Shown: in pieces, positions 27,001 through 35,640 of the stretch | Numbering within the stretch: the stretch's first letter is position 1 | Layout: every line of letters begins with the position of its first letter | Source: Sphaerisporangium sp039871875 | GTDB taxonomy: Bacteria > Actinomycetota > Actinomycetes > Streptosporangiales > Streptosporangiaceae | Direction of reading: 5' to 3' | DNA: 64,000 nt | NCBI RefSeq assembly: GCF_039871875.1 | Contig: NZ_JBDPMD010000016.1 | Span: forward strand, 62,001-126,000 | Translations under genes and position numbers: made by a program | The notes under the pieces: model-generated | The model's input: the letters and a program-made list of their open reading frames with translations, nothing else | The model's database searches: none | What the model was told of the DNA's origin: nothing

Positions 27001-27499
27001 CACCGATATACAGTCCGGCCTTCACCCCTGCCAGCCCCGCGTCGGCCAGGTAACGGTCGATCCGCTCGGCCTGGTCGGTGGCGAGGGCGTTCATCGGGTA
27101 GAGCAGCACGGCCTTGACACCGGGCTTGCCCATCCGCTTGCAGTGATCGAGCACCGGGATTAGGAACGACTCGGTCTTACCAGAACCGGTACCCGTCGTG
27201 ATCAGCGTCGGCTCGGCCGCGCCCTGCAGCGTGCTGAGTCGTTTGAACGCCTCCGCCTGGTGCCGGTACGGGCTGGGCAGACTCGCGGGCGCCCACCCGA
27301 GGCACTCCCGCCAACCCGCCTCGGCCTGCTGGAACGGCGTGCGGATCCGCAAGAAGGGACCGCGGAAGATGCCCTGCTCCGGGTCGTTGAGAAATTGCCC
27401 GAGCGCCTCCCTGACCGGCCTCTCAGCGAGCGCGAACGTGGTCGACAGGTAATGGGTCAGGCTCCGCCGCAGCCCCTCCGCCGTCAGCGTCGGCTTCAC
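21014..27499 (-). CDS. Giant YprA-family helicase with DUF1998 (DISARM/Druantia-related)
   Basis: A 2161-aa superfamily 2 helicase. Walker A is TTGTGSGKTES (G107-K108); motif II is VVVDEFHSYDG; motif VI is QRAGRAGRRTG within the stretch starting SCTPTLELGIDIGDL. It carries several zinc-type cysteine groups (CRHCGRSGW; CPECGY...CPRCGN; CVTCGG) and a DUF1998-type C-terminal module (CVSEARQACHRCLLRH). After this comes a segment with YLDGYRYH ... QGVVVFQLTWDDVEGW (about residue 1770) that resembles a Vsr/DUF559-type restriction-endonuclease-like fold. In DISARM the helicase (DrmA) and DUF1998 protein (DrmB) are separate; here both lie in one chain, as in Druantia DruE and other large YprA proteins. 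The genes on both sides overlap by 4 bp. Confidence 0.85.
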   Translation of the reverse strand: MKPTLTAEGLRRSLTHYLSTTFALAERPVREALGQFLNDPEQGIFRGPFLRIRTPFQQAEAGWRECLGWAPASLPSPYRHQAEAFKRLSTLQGAAEPTLITTGTGSGKTESFLIPVLDHCKRMGKPGVKAVLLYPMNALATDQAERIDRYLADAGLAGVKAGLYIGDTPAKGFGNVLTDRADIRRERPDLLITNYKMLDLLLQRSEDLELWEGCDLAYVVVDEFHSYDGAQGTDVAMLLRRLAAAVGQARPGNPMGGICPVATSATLGEGGDSAEIRMVAEQVFGVPFPAASVVVEDRLGVDEFMGEIDYRLPVPSPQELAALPDPIADPSAIEKIAELLLRRGPDSDYRPLDQEQLGEALRSHLFTRAVLKVLDGGPLTPAEMLGPLPRDGAYGWDNALRKDPGLAADALARFVGLLAHARGKDDSPFLHIESHLWVRAVSRLLRAVTPEPIFAWYGDMARTTQVTGGPDTPALLSHTYLPAVHCRHCGRSGWAAVSPLKNPAELVVSPERVYRASATERARLRPLIAATVEEARSQLTAGSASGAGVAVLDLGGSRLRPLSARDLEAEDAGIDGGVFVFADLMNDQAARDERCPACQEDNGTLFLGAGIATLCSVAITQLFTGGYLEPEQRKTLLFNDSTQDAAHRAGFVANRSYQFSLRSLLASQLSEEEPSTLNDLIGSLIDVAGEPGNLVAVVPPDLYDRPGIHSLLSSGGSGSREAWDLIGERLAFATVLEFGLHSRQGRTLELTRTAAAEVLLEDPARVAALARSLHEQMRQENEDLLAPAALPGEARYVAFVRGILEQLRRRGAVRHRWLDPYIDQAGVRRWLIWGGRPDGMPAFPKGRSAPAFLLDRPKTGSQFKVATRAGSWYEDWTRRCLGLDRPGALAYLTRLLPILAENGVLAARTTLDGGTRVYGLHPGHIQAWRLGDDTVARAGVECDVCSWEQTLHPDRIADWNGQPCPKLRCWGKLGPATDHRYRQDYYRTLYRSSGAFRVVTAEHTGVLTRAQREDVEARFKQSAGYTDPNVLSCTPTLELGIDIGDLSAVILASLPSGPANYVQRAGRAGRRTGSALVLTILDRRSRDQYYLAEPRQMIDGEIIPPGCYLSAVEILRRQYLAHLLDLAGRDRFPGVPPMPRLSSALFGWLVALAAAAQRDGALLAEQFLALFPAVGDQETVSPLTASDLTRFALTGLEEAVNSAQEIWNGRVEDLRARLRAIGEAADGLVPSDPEQLKVIKSLRAERRAVAEHLSEIGMAGAHATMVELGLLPNYSLIDSRTALEATLTWEEKTPAGDRVYHSELREYSRSAKLALTELAPGSSFYIRGYKHRVSGLDIGSPERPSWQQWRICPECGYVRTNRAAQDSSRCPRCGNTDIGDSEHLHKVLRPRRVTARDRRDDALIRDDREQRERVYYNNAVAVDIDSERVEPQAWRHAEVTFGADFTRHAVIRTFNLGVARGDRGAEVAFAGQLVQINPFFTCVTCGGTTINGRPDVADATSTVSGPPSPAAAHHQTWCRHYRSPGTATHEDLILAHELPTEALRILLPVALARVRERLLSFTAALLAGIHAHYGGDPDHLAVVAARMPDHTTGVVRNFLVLHDTLPGGTGYLHRLASSDAFRDVLLRAREVIQRCPCVSEARQACHRCLLRHVSGRDYEVVSRTEALDLLDQLLGENGDKWVIAPVSSVAGISLDKQVESELEGRFLQGLLDWAGRPDSPGSLTESGKADGKHTGDLRISGPDGTVTHWRMTLQNTLPGTRPDVVFERLDAARLVVAVYLDGYRYHANVEHNRLANDAAIRARLRAQGVVVFQLTWDDVEGWTGTERPRVWPPYQGLAQDAARGILRGPRGDGDPADLERYIWTNPVDLLLSFLASPEAEWRRRAEAAVAGLIRQPGVAKTASSSSGIAERISAALRGEPLPEPTTGSITLYRAEDDNRCPITLLLDVRAGAAAPIVTALTVLDDRDETISADEDAHRRRWAAWLYWGNLLQFLSTGDGDGGQLAWSALTGFDPAQLAVTGGTGLMLALHDQPPIDLFADDVVPPRSIVESSVAEALPGDGEWAEIFEYLNIEEPGLLSLAQELAARGVPAPEVGYELGEGAWQAELAWPAAEVGVVLAARSEDDSEAEKRDAAYAHAGWLARPAVDWNADSLAELIKGVR

Positions 27500-30400
27500 T
27501 TCCCACCCCCCCGTACGGCTTGCGCCTCCCGCGCGGCACGCAGCCGCTCGGCAAAGGCGGCGTACGCCTGCCGGTACTCACCTTCCCGGTCAGCCTTGTA
27601 GAACGGCGCCGAGTATCCCTCCGGCGGCGAGACCTTCCCCGGATCGGCCAGGTGCCTCATGAGCTGCTCGAAATGCCCCTTCGTCTGGCCGTGACCGTAA
27701 GCGTTGAAATTTTCCGCGATCTTCCGGTCGTTCGCGTCGAACCACATGGCACCCTCGTAAGTGATCATGTGGGGGAACCTGGAACGGTAAGCTGCGGAAA
27801 GTTCATCGGCATCCATGTGCAGCATCAACGCGACCAGCGCGTCGATTTCCACCAGGGCGGCGCGCCGCGCCCGCTCCGTCCGAAGCGGCGTTGCCGCCGA
27901 CCATACGGGGCCGACCCCACCAAGTGGCTCCAGCCCAGGCCAGCCGCAAGCCCAACGCTCTGCTCGCCAGACGTCGGTGTGGAGCTCGCCCCACAGGTCG
28001 GCGTACGCGTCGGTCAAGCAGTTCAGCCGCATGACCCGGAGCAGCAGGGCCTCCGCCAGAGGGTGTTCCGGATCGGGAGCGGGCAGTGTCCGCGCCCCCG
28101 TCACGTCAAGATGCCCTCGTCCGGTGACCCTGAGCAAATAGTCAAGCGGCAACCCGGACCAGAACCCGGCGAGCAGAGTGGTCTCCCGATTGGTGGCGAG
28201 AGCCGCGCTCCGGACGAGATGGATATGAGCCGGCCCGGGCGGGATAAGGACGGGGAAAAGGCTCCGCTCGGTGCTGTTGGGGATCATCTCCCGCCAGGCG
28301 AGCCGATAGAACTCCGTGTACCGGCGGGTGGCCAGCGCGCGTAGCCGGATCTCAATCTCCCCGTCGGAAACCGCCTCTGGGGAGACCTTCTTGCTGGTCG
28401 CGAGTGATTCCCGGATCTCGGCGATCAGGTCAATGTCGGCTCGCAACTCCGCCAGCTTGCGATGGTCGAGCCAGCGGTCCTGGGCCTGCTGGTAACGGTC
28501 AATGTCGGTCGCTCGTTGGTAGTCGGTCGTGGGCACCGCATCAGAGGGAAGCGTGGCCACGTTCACGACAGGGTCGTTCCGGCCCATCCGCGGAGGCTGC
28601 TTGGCGAACGGAGTGGCGAGGGTGAACTGGGGGCCGCGCAGGATCACCTCCGACCAGTCCCGTGGAGCACCCGCCCGCCATTCGATTAGCCCGTCCTTCT
28701 TGGCGTTGGTCTCGTTGTAACCGATGCTGATCCGTGGGTCGAATGCACCAAGCCGACGCTTCACCTGAGAAAGAGCGGCGATGGCGCCCTGCTCCGCACT
28801 GGTCACCGGGTAGAGCAACTTCGTCTCCGCGGCCGGGACGCCTGTCTCCCCGGTCAGCAGCTGCCATTCGGTCAGGACGTCCTCGTTCACTTCGATGAGC
28901 CGGTCCCGGTGCGGGCGCAGGTCCCAGTATCCGTTGAACTTGATGCCCGGCCGCTCTCCCATACCGTCATGGTCGAACGACCCCATCAATGCGGCCACGT
29001 CATACAGCCAGCTCACATGGGTGAAGCCGATCTCTTTCACAGCTCCGTAGATCTGGACGGCATACTCGACGTTCCAGTCCACATCCGCGAAGATCAGTCG
29101 CCGGTTGTGGAAGTGGGCGTGCATCCGAAGATGCCGGTAGGCCGCGGCACGGAGCCTCCCTTCCTGAGCCCCGACCATGTGACTGTCGGGGTGGAGCAGG
29201 CCGGCGATGCCGGAGGGCCCGAGACTCCGCCAGGCCCGGACCATGAAGGCCCTATACAGATTGGGACGCGTGCCCGCAAGCAGATCGTGCGTCGCGACGG
29301 AGCCGAGGAATTCGACCGCGCCAACGTTGCTGGCCAGCTCCGTCAGAAAAAACGCCCGGTCCGATTCAGCCGCGAGCAACGCCTCCTTCCTCGCCTGCCA
29401 CTCCGCCACCGGGGGCTTGTCCGCCAGCATGAACCAGGGATCGAGCTCGGCGAGGACGGCGCCCTCCTCCCAGTTGAGTCGCACCCACGGGGGGTTGCCA
29501 ATCTGGAGGTCGAAGCCTCCGTGCTTGAAGACGTGGGCGAACTCGACTTCCCAGTGGAAGAAGCCCTGGGCCTTGGCGATGTCCTCGGCGATGTCGAGCC
29601 AGGGGAAGCGGTCCTTGATACGGGTCGGCGGGTCCATGAACATCTCGTCCTGGACCTGGTCCTCGTGCTGAGCTAGTTCGCCGAGGTCGTCGATCTCCTC
29701 GGGAGCCAACCCCTTCTCCAGGTCCGCTCGGCCGAGGACGGCCTCGGCGAAGTCGAGCCAGTCGTCCAGGTCGGCGAGCGGGATCGTCGGGCGGACCCCG
29801 GCGAGGTGATCCACTGGCTTCGACTGCGACTTGGCTGCGGCCTTTGGGCCACCGGCCGCGAGCGTCAGCTGCTTGAGGCCGCCTCCGAACAGCGAGTCCT
29901 GCTCCCACGCTTCGGGGAAGCCGGCGTTATCCCCTCCAAATCCGCTCAGGACCGATCGCTCCGGCTGCTCGCGGTCGCGGGACCCGTACGGAGCGGGAAG
30001 TGCGGTGGTGAGGGCTTGGAGGCGGGTGTAGATCTCGGCGGAGCCGTCTAGGAGGTCGGCCTTGTCCACGGGCCAGAACCAGAGGGCGCACCAGGCGTCC
30101 ATGACGGTCTTGAGCCGCCAGTAGGGTGCGCCGACCAAGTGAAGATCCCGGAGAATGTCCGCACGGTCGTACGCCTTGGCCGGCTGTGGCAGATCATCGG
30201 CGCCGTAGACGTCGATGCGGCGGCTGATCTCTCGTTCGGAGATCTCCAGGCGCTGCTGGACGAGCCGCCAGAGGTACTCGGCGCGCTGCGCGAGTTCCTG
30301 CAGCCGCTGGATCTGGCTCCGCCGCTGCCCGGCTTTCTTTTTGCCGGTCGGGGGCTGGCGAATCTGTTTACGCCAGGCGGCGAGTTTCGCGGTGTCCTGT

Positions 30401-32643
30401 GAAGCGAGCTGCCGGGCTTCCTTCTCCCCCGCGACAGCGCCCCAGCCGTGCGCGGGGAGCAGGAAGTGGTGGATCTTCTCCGGCGGCAACGTGCCTGTGG
30501 AGAACGGGGCGTCCTCCGGCGCCTGGGTGAGCCAGGCGGCCTTGGCCAACTGGGCTGTGCCATACACGCGGCGGCCCGCGCCGATGAGGGAGTTGCCGCG
30601 GCGCAGGTGCAGGCCGAACCAGGGGGCCTGCAGTCCGGAATGCATGACGTTCAGCCACAGCGAGACCTCGGCCAACTCGACGGCGGTGTCGTTGAGGTCG
30701 ACGCCGTAGGAGTTGTGCAGCGCGATGTATGCCTTGACCTTCTGCAGCTCCTCGGGGTACTTGTCGTCGTCGAACTTCGGCGCGTCCGGCTCGGTTCTCC
30801 TTCGGCGGAGGTATTCGGCGGCGACCTGGTTGATGGCCTCGTTGAGGAACGCACCAGAGCCAAGGGCCGGCTCGCAGATCCGCCAGTTGAGCAGCTCACG
30901 GGCCGGAGTGGTCACCCCCTCCTGGTCAAGGCGGTACTTGAGTGCGAGCTGGACGGTGACCTCGGTCAGCGACTGCGGCGTGTAATAGGAGGCGCTGGTC
31001 TGCCGGTCCCGCCCCGCGAGACGGTACACGAACCCGCCCGGCTCTTTGACGACGCGCTGCATCACTCCGGTCTCTGGGTGCGGCCGCTTGACGAAGACCT
31101 CGTCGGCGTACTGGGCGACCTTCGACTCGGGAACCATCCACGAACCATCCTTGGGATCGCCCTTCGCGACCTCGTAAAGGCGTTCCTTGGCGATGAAGCC
31201 CGTGTAGGACATCAGGCCCTCATACACCGCGCCGAGCTGGTTGATTCCGAGCTGCGCGTAGGAGATGAACCCCCCGCGTTCCTTCTTCCGCGCCTTGCGG
31301 AGCATGAGCCTGCGCAGGACTTCATGCAGGGTCGCGTTGCGAAGACGGGTGTCCACGACGATGCCCGACCCTGAACCAGGCGTGCCTCGGCGGCCGATCA
31401 AGCTGATCTTCCCTGCGTCGAACAGCTCCGAGCGAAGCGCCTCGAAGCGCAGCCCCTCACCATCGGATCGCTTCCCATCGGCTCGCACGACTTCGCGCGG
31501 TTGGTGGCCCTGGTTGACCATGCGGAAGAGCAGGTCCAGCGACTCATACAGGTGGAAGCCGTGGGCTGCCTCTCCGACGAGGTCGCGGACCACCAGGTCA
31601 CCCAGGCGGGCCAGGCCATACCCCTCGACGTAGGCCTCGTCATCGACAGGGAGGATCTTCAGCTCGGGCCGGGCCTCGGCGTAGAGCAGGAAAAGAATCC
31701 GGTACAGGTAGCGCAGCGACTCGTGGGTCAGCTGCCCGGGGTCGATGAACTCCTCGGGACGCACATCGGCCTGGCGAAACCTGGCCAGCACCTCGTCGGC
31801 GATGAGTTCGACCGAGATACGGAGCCCCTCGCGCAGTTCCTCGGACACGCCGACGGCGTGCTGCCGGGATCCGTCGACCAGCGCGGAGAGGGCTTCGGCG
31901 CCGCCCTCGGCGGGAGGCAGCAGTGTGTCCGCGCCGAACAGCGCGGCGATCATGTCGAGCTCGCCGCCGGGCTTGAGGTCGCCACGGCCGAAGGCGAGGT
32001 CCAGGCTGACGCCGAGATAGCGGCGCTCACCCCAGGTGTGGCGGTCGGCGAGGATCAGCACGCCGCCAGCGAGCATCAGCACATACCTTGGCGGCTGCTC
32101 GGCGGAGAACAGGAACGAGGCGAGGTCCGCTCCGGTGTCGATCGACTCCCGGGTGTCCAGCCGGACCGGGGTGAGGAGTCTGCCCGCGGTCGCCTGGTCC
32201 ATGGCGGCATCGACGGTCGCCGCCCAGCCACACTCGACGGCGATCACACTCTGGTCCGCGTACGCCACGGGAACCTGACAGGTCCTACCGGAGTTGACCA
32301 CTTCGATCTCTCGCGGCTGCGCTCGGAAGCCAAGCGCGCCGAGCACGGCGATGTGCAGTTCGTGCAGTTTCTTATCACGCTCGGCCCGTTCGGCCTCGGC
32401 GGGCGGGTCGTCGTCGGGGCGGGAGCCGTACTCGATGAAGAAACCACGGTCGTCGAAGAAACCCCGCTCCCCCCTGGCAGGGCGGCGCAGGGCGCGAAGG
32501 CCGAGCCGCGGCGTTCTGCGGCCTGCCTTCTCCTCATCGGCCCAACGGGCCAGGACGCCGCGCTTCAGCTCACCGGCCAGGATCTCGGCCAGGTAGTGAC
32601 TGGAGAAGTACTCGCCACGGTTGACCAGGGAGTCGAAAGCCAT
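27496..32643 (-). CDS. Giant N6-adenine DNA methyltransferase (DrmMI/PglX-like)
   Basis: A 1715-aa Eco57I/N6_Mtase-type protein. The SAM-binding motif is ICEPALGSGAFLNEAINQ (about residues 582-600) after YYTPQSLTEVTVQLALKY; the catalytic motif IV is IGNPPWVRLNWEEG (about residue 1048). Between them is the region VDLNDTAVELAEVSLWLNVM and a long insert. The first 500 residues lack an obvious restriction nuclease motif. Proteins of this type are the modification component of class 1 DISARM and BREX, where host DNA is marked as self; at 1715 aa it is longer than the PglX/DrmMI proteins I know. ATG 32643 overlaps the stop of the SNF2 gene; the downstream helicase overlaps by 4 bp. Confidence 0.85.
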   Translation of the reverse strand: MAFDSLVNRGEYFSSHYLAEILAGELKRGVLARWADEEKAGRRTPRLGLRALRRPARGERGFFDDRGFFIEYGSRPDDDPPAEAERAERDKKLHELHIAVLGALGFRAQPREIEVVNSGRTCQVPVAYADQSVIAVECGWAATVDAAMDQATAGRLLTPVRLDTRESIDTGADLASFLFSAEQPPRYVLMLAGGVLILADRHTWGERRYLGVSLDLAFGRGDLKPGGELDMIAALFGADTLLPPAEGGAEALSALVDGSRQHAVGVSEELREGLRISVELIADEVLARFRQADVRPEEFIDPGQLTHESLRYLYRILFLLYAEARPELKILPVDDEAYVEGYGLARLGDLVVRDLVGEAAHGFHLYESLDLLFRMVNQGHQPREVVRADGKRSDGEGLRFEALRSELFDAGKISLIGRRGTPGSGSGIVVDTRLRNATLHEVLRRLMLRKARKKERGGFISYAQLGINQLGAVYEGLMSYTGFIAKERLYEVAKGDPKDGSWMVPESKVAQYADEVFVKRPHPETGVMQRVVKEPGGFVYRLAGRDRQTSASYYTPQSLTEVTVQLALKYRLDQEGVTTPARELLNWRICEPALGSGAFLNEAINQVAAEYLRRRRTEPDAPKFDDDKYPEELQKVKAYIALHNSYGVDLNDTAVELAEVSLWLNVMHSGLQAPWFGLHLRRGNSLIGAGRRVYGTAQLAKAAWLTQAPEDAPFSTGTLPPEKIHHFLLPAHGWGAVAGEKEARQLASQDTAKLAAWRKQIRQPPTGKKKAGQRRSQIQRLQELAQRAEYLWRLVQQRLEISEREISRRIDVYGADDLPQPAKAYDRADILRDLHLVGAPYWRLKTVMDAWCALWFWPVDKADLLDGSAEIYTRLQALTTALPAPYGSRDREQPERSVLSGFGGDNAGFPEAWEQDSLFGGGLKQLTLAAGGPKAAAKSQSKPVDHLAGVRPTIPLADLDDWLDFAEAVLGRADLEKGLAPEEIDDLGELAQHEDQVQDEMFMDPPTRIKDRFPWLDIAEDIAKAQGFFHWEVEFAHVFKHGGFDLQIGNPPWVRLNWEEGAVLAELDPWFMLADKPPVAEWQARKEALLAAESDRAFFLTELASNVGAVEFLGSVATHDLLAGTRPNLYRAFMVRAWRSLGPSGIAGLLHPDSHMVGAQEGRLRAAAYRHLRMHAHFHNRRLIFADVDWNVEYAVQIYGAVKEIGFTHVSWLYDVAALMGSFDHDGMGERPGIKFNGYWDLRPHRDRLIEVNEDVLTEWQLLTGETGVPAAETKLLYPVTSAEQGAIAALSQVKRRLGAFDPRISIGYNETNAKKDGLIEWRAGAPRDWSEVILRGPQFTLATPFAKQPPRMGRNDPVVNVATLPSDAVPTTDYQRATDIDRYQQAQDRWLDHRKLAELRADIDLIAEIRESLATSKKVSPEAVSDGEIEIRLRALATRRYTEFYRLAWREMIPNSTERSLFPVLIPPGPAHIHLVRSAALATNRETTLLAGFWSGLPLDYLLRVTGRGHLDVTGARTLPAPDPEHPLAEALLLRVMRLNCLTDAYADLWGELHTDVWRAERWACGWPGLEPLGGVGPVWSAATPLRTERARRAALVEIDALVALMLHMDADELSAAYRSRFPHMITYEGAMWFDANDRKIAENFNAYGHGQTKGHFEQLMRHLADPGKVSPPEGYSAPFYKADREGEYRQAYAAFAERLRAAREAQAVRGGGK

Positions 32644-35561
32644 CAGCGGCCCTTCCCTGCGAGCACGGCCAGCACCCTGATGAGCGGTTCACCCGTGGTC
32701 ATCAAGCTGTTCACCAGCTCCTCCTGCCTGGTCGCGGTCTCCACAACGGCATCCTTGTCCCGGCCTCTCGGCAGACCGGGGAGACTGTCCTGCTGCCATT
32801 TCGCCAGTCGGCTCCGGTAGTCCTCCAGCGGCACCGCGACCTCCGCGTCCCACCCGGCCCGTTGCTCCTCCACATGATCACGGGCCGCCTGCACCGCGCT
32901 GCCGACGAGCGTCTGGAGGTGGGCCAGGTCGACCGTCTCGTTCGTGTTGCTGAGGCGCGGTCCGACACCGGCTCGTTCGAGCGTCTCGAACATGTCCCGC
33001 ACGACCGGAGCGCCGGGCAGGCCGGTTACGGCCATCCAGGCCACGACGGTGGGCTTGCCGTGGGCGTTGGAGTAGATGCCCTGGACCAGGAAGACCGGGT
33101 CGCCCACCTCCGCGACGATCACCGGCGCCTGCTGGCGGCCCAGCCGTACGAGAACCTTGTCGACCAGCCATTCGACGACCGGATGGATGTCGCTGAGGTA
33201 GGCGATGTCCGGCCAGATGGTGTTCTCGTCGTTGCGGGCGAGGTCGAGCCGCTCCTGGGCGGTCTCGCGGTCGAAGGTGAGCCGGAGTTGCTCCCGGATG
33301 TTCCGTTCCTTGAGGTAGGACGGAGGAAGCAGCGAGAGCCGGTGCCACAGGTCCGTCGGCGGGGTGAACTGGAACATGTCCGCGTCCCGTTCCAGGTTCA
33401 GGCCGTGATCGCCGTATACCTCGCGGATGGCCTCCTCGACGAAGTCACGGGTCTGTGCGAAGAGGCTCGGGATCTTCGCCCGGGCGGGGGCTTCGATGGC
33501 CGGCGCGACGTTCTCCCCCATCAACGCGGCCCAGCCCTCGTCCTGCGGCGCCGACTCGTCCAAGGACTGATCCACGGTTTTCCCCGCGAGCAGGTCCTGG
33601 ATGAGTCTGCGCTCCTCCTTGTCCGCCCGGTAGAGGCCGGTGACCGACTCCGCGCTGCCCAGGCTGGCATTCGCCGTCGCCTCCCGCTCCAGGAGCCGCG
33701 TCGAGACGGTGTTGTCGTCCTTCGCACCGCTCTGGGAGGTGAGCATGAGCGCGTGGAACTGCGGCTGCTCACGCTGGCCGTACCGGTCGATGCGGCCGTT
33801 GCGCTGCTCGATCCGGATGAGGCTCCACGGCAGGTCGTAGTGGATGAGATGGTGGCACTGCTTGTGCAGATTGACGCCCTCGGACGCGACGTCGCCCGTG
33901 AACAGCAGACGCACCGGGCTGCCGCCACGGCCGAATTCGTTGATGATCTCCATCTGCTCGATGTCGGAGCACGTGCCGTCCATCCGCCGGACGGCGCTGC
34001 CGTCGGTGAACTCGAGCAGGGGCGGCACGACCTCGGCGAGCCATTTCAGCGTGGCGATCCGCTCGGAGAAGACGACCACCCGGCGGTCGCTGCGCGGGCC
34101 GACTCCGATCTCCCTGAGCAGTGTCACCAACCGGGCCAATTTGGCGGAGTCATGGTCGGTCATCGCGCCGACGAGCTCACCGAGGCGCGCCAAAGCGTCC
34201 CACTCCGGTCTGAGACTGGGCGCGATCTTCGCGCCCAGACGCTGAACCGCTTCCCGCTCGCCCCGGAGGTCGACGCTGCCCTTCTCTCCCACAAGTCGGC
34301 CCAGCGTCTCCCGCTCCTGTTTCAGGCCTGTCTGCTCGCTCATCGTGTGCAGCCGGGTAATGACTGTCGCGGCGAGCGCCCGATGGGAGGAAAGAAACGA
34401 CTTGAACAAGGTGTAAGGAAACAGCCGCCTTTTGTGATCGACCAGGCTCTCACCGGCGAGCCAGACCCTCGAGAGTTCCGCGAGAATCGTCTCCTCGGCG
34501 GGGGTCGCCGGGCAGTAGACAGGGACCGAGGGCCCACGGTTGGCCCACTCCTTGCCGACGGCGTTCCGGACCTCCGGGCTGATCTTCGTGCGCCGGATGT
34601 AAAGATGCGCGATCTGCTCGGCCGAGTAGGTGTCCTTGTCGGCGATGGCCGCCGGGTCGAGGAGATTGATCAGTTCGGCGAAGGACTTCCTGTCACCGTT
34701 GTGCGGGGTGGCACTTGCCAGGATGAGCGCGTCGGCCCGCGGCGCGAGCACCTTGGCCAACTGGTTGCGCAGGCTGGCCTCCCCGATCAGATTGTGCGAC
34801 TCATCGATCACCACGGCATCCCACTGGATGCTCTCCAGGTGGTGTTTGTACATGTCGCGGTTCTTCAGGGTGTCGATCGAGATGATGACCCGCTTGTAGT
34901 ACGTGAAGGGGTTACGGCCCGAGGGGATGCGCTGCTGGATCCGCGAGATCCCCACCGAGTCCAGCCGGACCAGCGGGATGGAGAACCGAGTCCACAGCTC
35001 GTGCTGGAACTGCTCCAGCACGTGCTGTGGAGTTACCACGAGGATGCGATCTCCCCGGCCTCGGCGGATGAGCTCGGCCAGGAGCAGCCCTATCTCCAGA
35101 GTCTTGCCCAAGCCGACGACATCGGCGATCAGGATCCTTGGCCTCAGGCCGCGCAGGGCGAGCTCAGCGGGGCGCTGCTGGTAGATCTTCGCGTCCATCA
35201 GGAAGGCGTCAGGCAGCGCGAGACCCCGCTCAGACTGGGGTAACGGCGTCTTGCGGATCACCGCTTCCAGGAAGAGCCGGCTCCGCCTGAACCGGGAGCT
35301 GGGGTCGGCCACCAGGATGGTCTTCTCGGGCCGGAGCAAGCTGACCGGCTCCAGCTGAGTGAAGAACGTGGCCTGCTCATCTTGGACGAAAGGCGAGATG
35401 CCAACGGCCTTGATTTTCGAGTGGAGGATCTGCCGCCCGTCCACCTCCTCGATGCCGATCGTCTCGGAGTTGTGGACCAGCCACTCCTCGTCCCGCGCGA
35501 GAATCCGCGCCCCCGGCGCGAAGGCGGTCTCGTCCCGAACGGCCCCATCCTGGGTGGTCAC
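32643..35561 (-). CDS. drmD: SNF2-family helicase, DrmD-like
   Basis: A 972-aa SNF2 ATPase. Walker A is IADVVGLGKTLEIGLLLAEL (about residue 149), motif II AVVIDESHNLIGEA (DESH), motif V/VI LFTGDVASEGVNLHKQCHHL and RIEQRNGRIDRYGQ. This matches the DrmD-type SNF2 helicase of class 1 DISARM. The chosen start is the GTG at 35561 (MTTQDGAVRDETAFAPG) after GAAGGGG; the open frame upstream to 35876 is an Arg-rich shadow of the kinase gene. It overlaps the methyltransferase start by 1 bp and lies 79 bp after the kinase gene. Confidence 0.8.
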   Translation of the reverse strand: MTTQDGAVRDETAFAPGARILARDEEWLVHNSETIGIEEVDGRQILHSKIKAVGISPFVQDEQATFFTQLEPVSLLRPEKTILVADPSSRFRRSRLFLEAVIRKTPLPQSERGLALPDAFLMDAKIYQQRPAELALRGLRPRILIADVVGLGKTLEIGLLLAELIRRGRGDRILVVTPQHVLEQFQHELWTRFSIPLVRLDSVGISRIQQRIPSGRNPFTYYKRVIISIDTLKNRDMYKHHLESIQWDAVVIDESHNLIGEASLRNQLAKVLAPRADALILASATPHNGDRKSFAELINLLDPAAIADKDTYSAEQIAHLYIRRTKISPEVRNAVGKEWANRGPSVPVYCPATPAEETILAELSRVWLAGESLVDHKRRLFPYTLFKSFLSSHRALAATVITRLHTMSEQTGLKQERETLGRLVGEKGSVDLRGEREAVQRLGAKIAPSLRPEWDALARLGELVGAMTDHDSAKLARLVTLLREIGVGPRSDRRVVVFSERIATLKWLAEVVPPLLEFTDGSAVRRMDGTCSDIEQMEIINEFGRGGSPVRLLFTGDVASEGVNLHKQCHHLIHYDLPWSLIRIEQRNGRIDRYGQREQPQFHALMLTSQSGAKDDNTVSTRLLEREATANASLGSAESVTGLYRADKEERRLIQDLLAGKTVDQSLDESAPQDEGWAALMGENVAPAIEAPARAKIPSLFAQTRDFVEEAIREVYGDHGLNLERDADMFQFTPPTDLWHRLSLLPPSYLKERNIREQLRLTFDRETAQERLDLARNDENTIWPDIAYLSDIHPVVEWLVDKVLVRLGRQQAPVIVAEVGDPVFLVQGIYSNAHGKPTVVAWMAVTGLPGAPVVRDMFETLERAGVGPRLSNTNETVDLAHLQTLVGSAVQAARDHVEEQRAGWDAEVAVPLEDYRSRLAKWQQDSLPGLPRGRDKDAVVETATRQEELVNSLMTTGEPLIRVLAVLAGKGR

Positions 35562-35640
35562 GCCATCCCCTTCACTTGCCAAGTTTTCCGTGCTTCCAGC
35601 GCCGTCGTCGTTCCCTGGCCCGTCACAGGTTCGCGGCCGG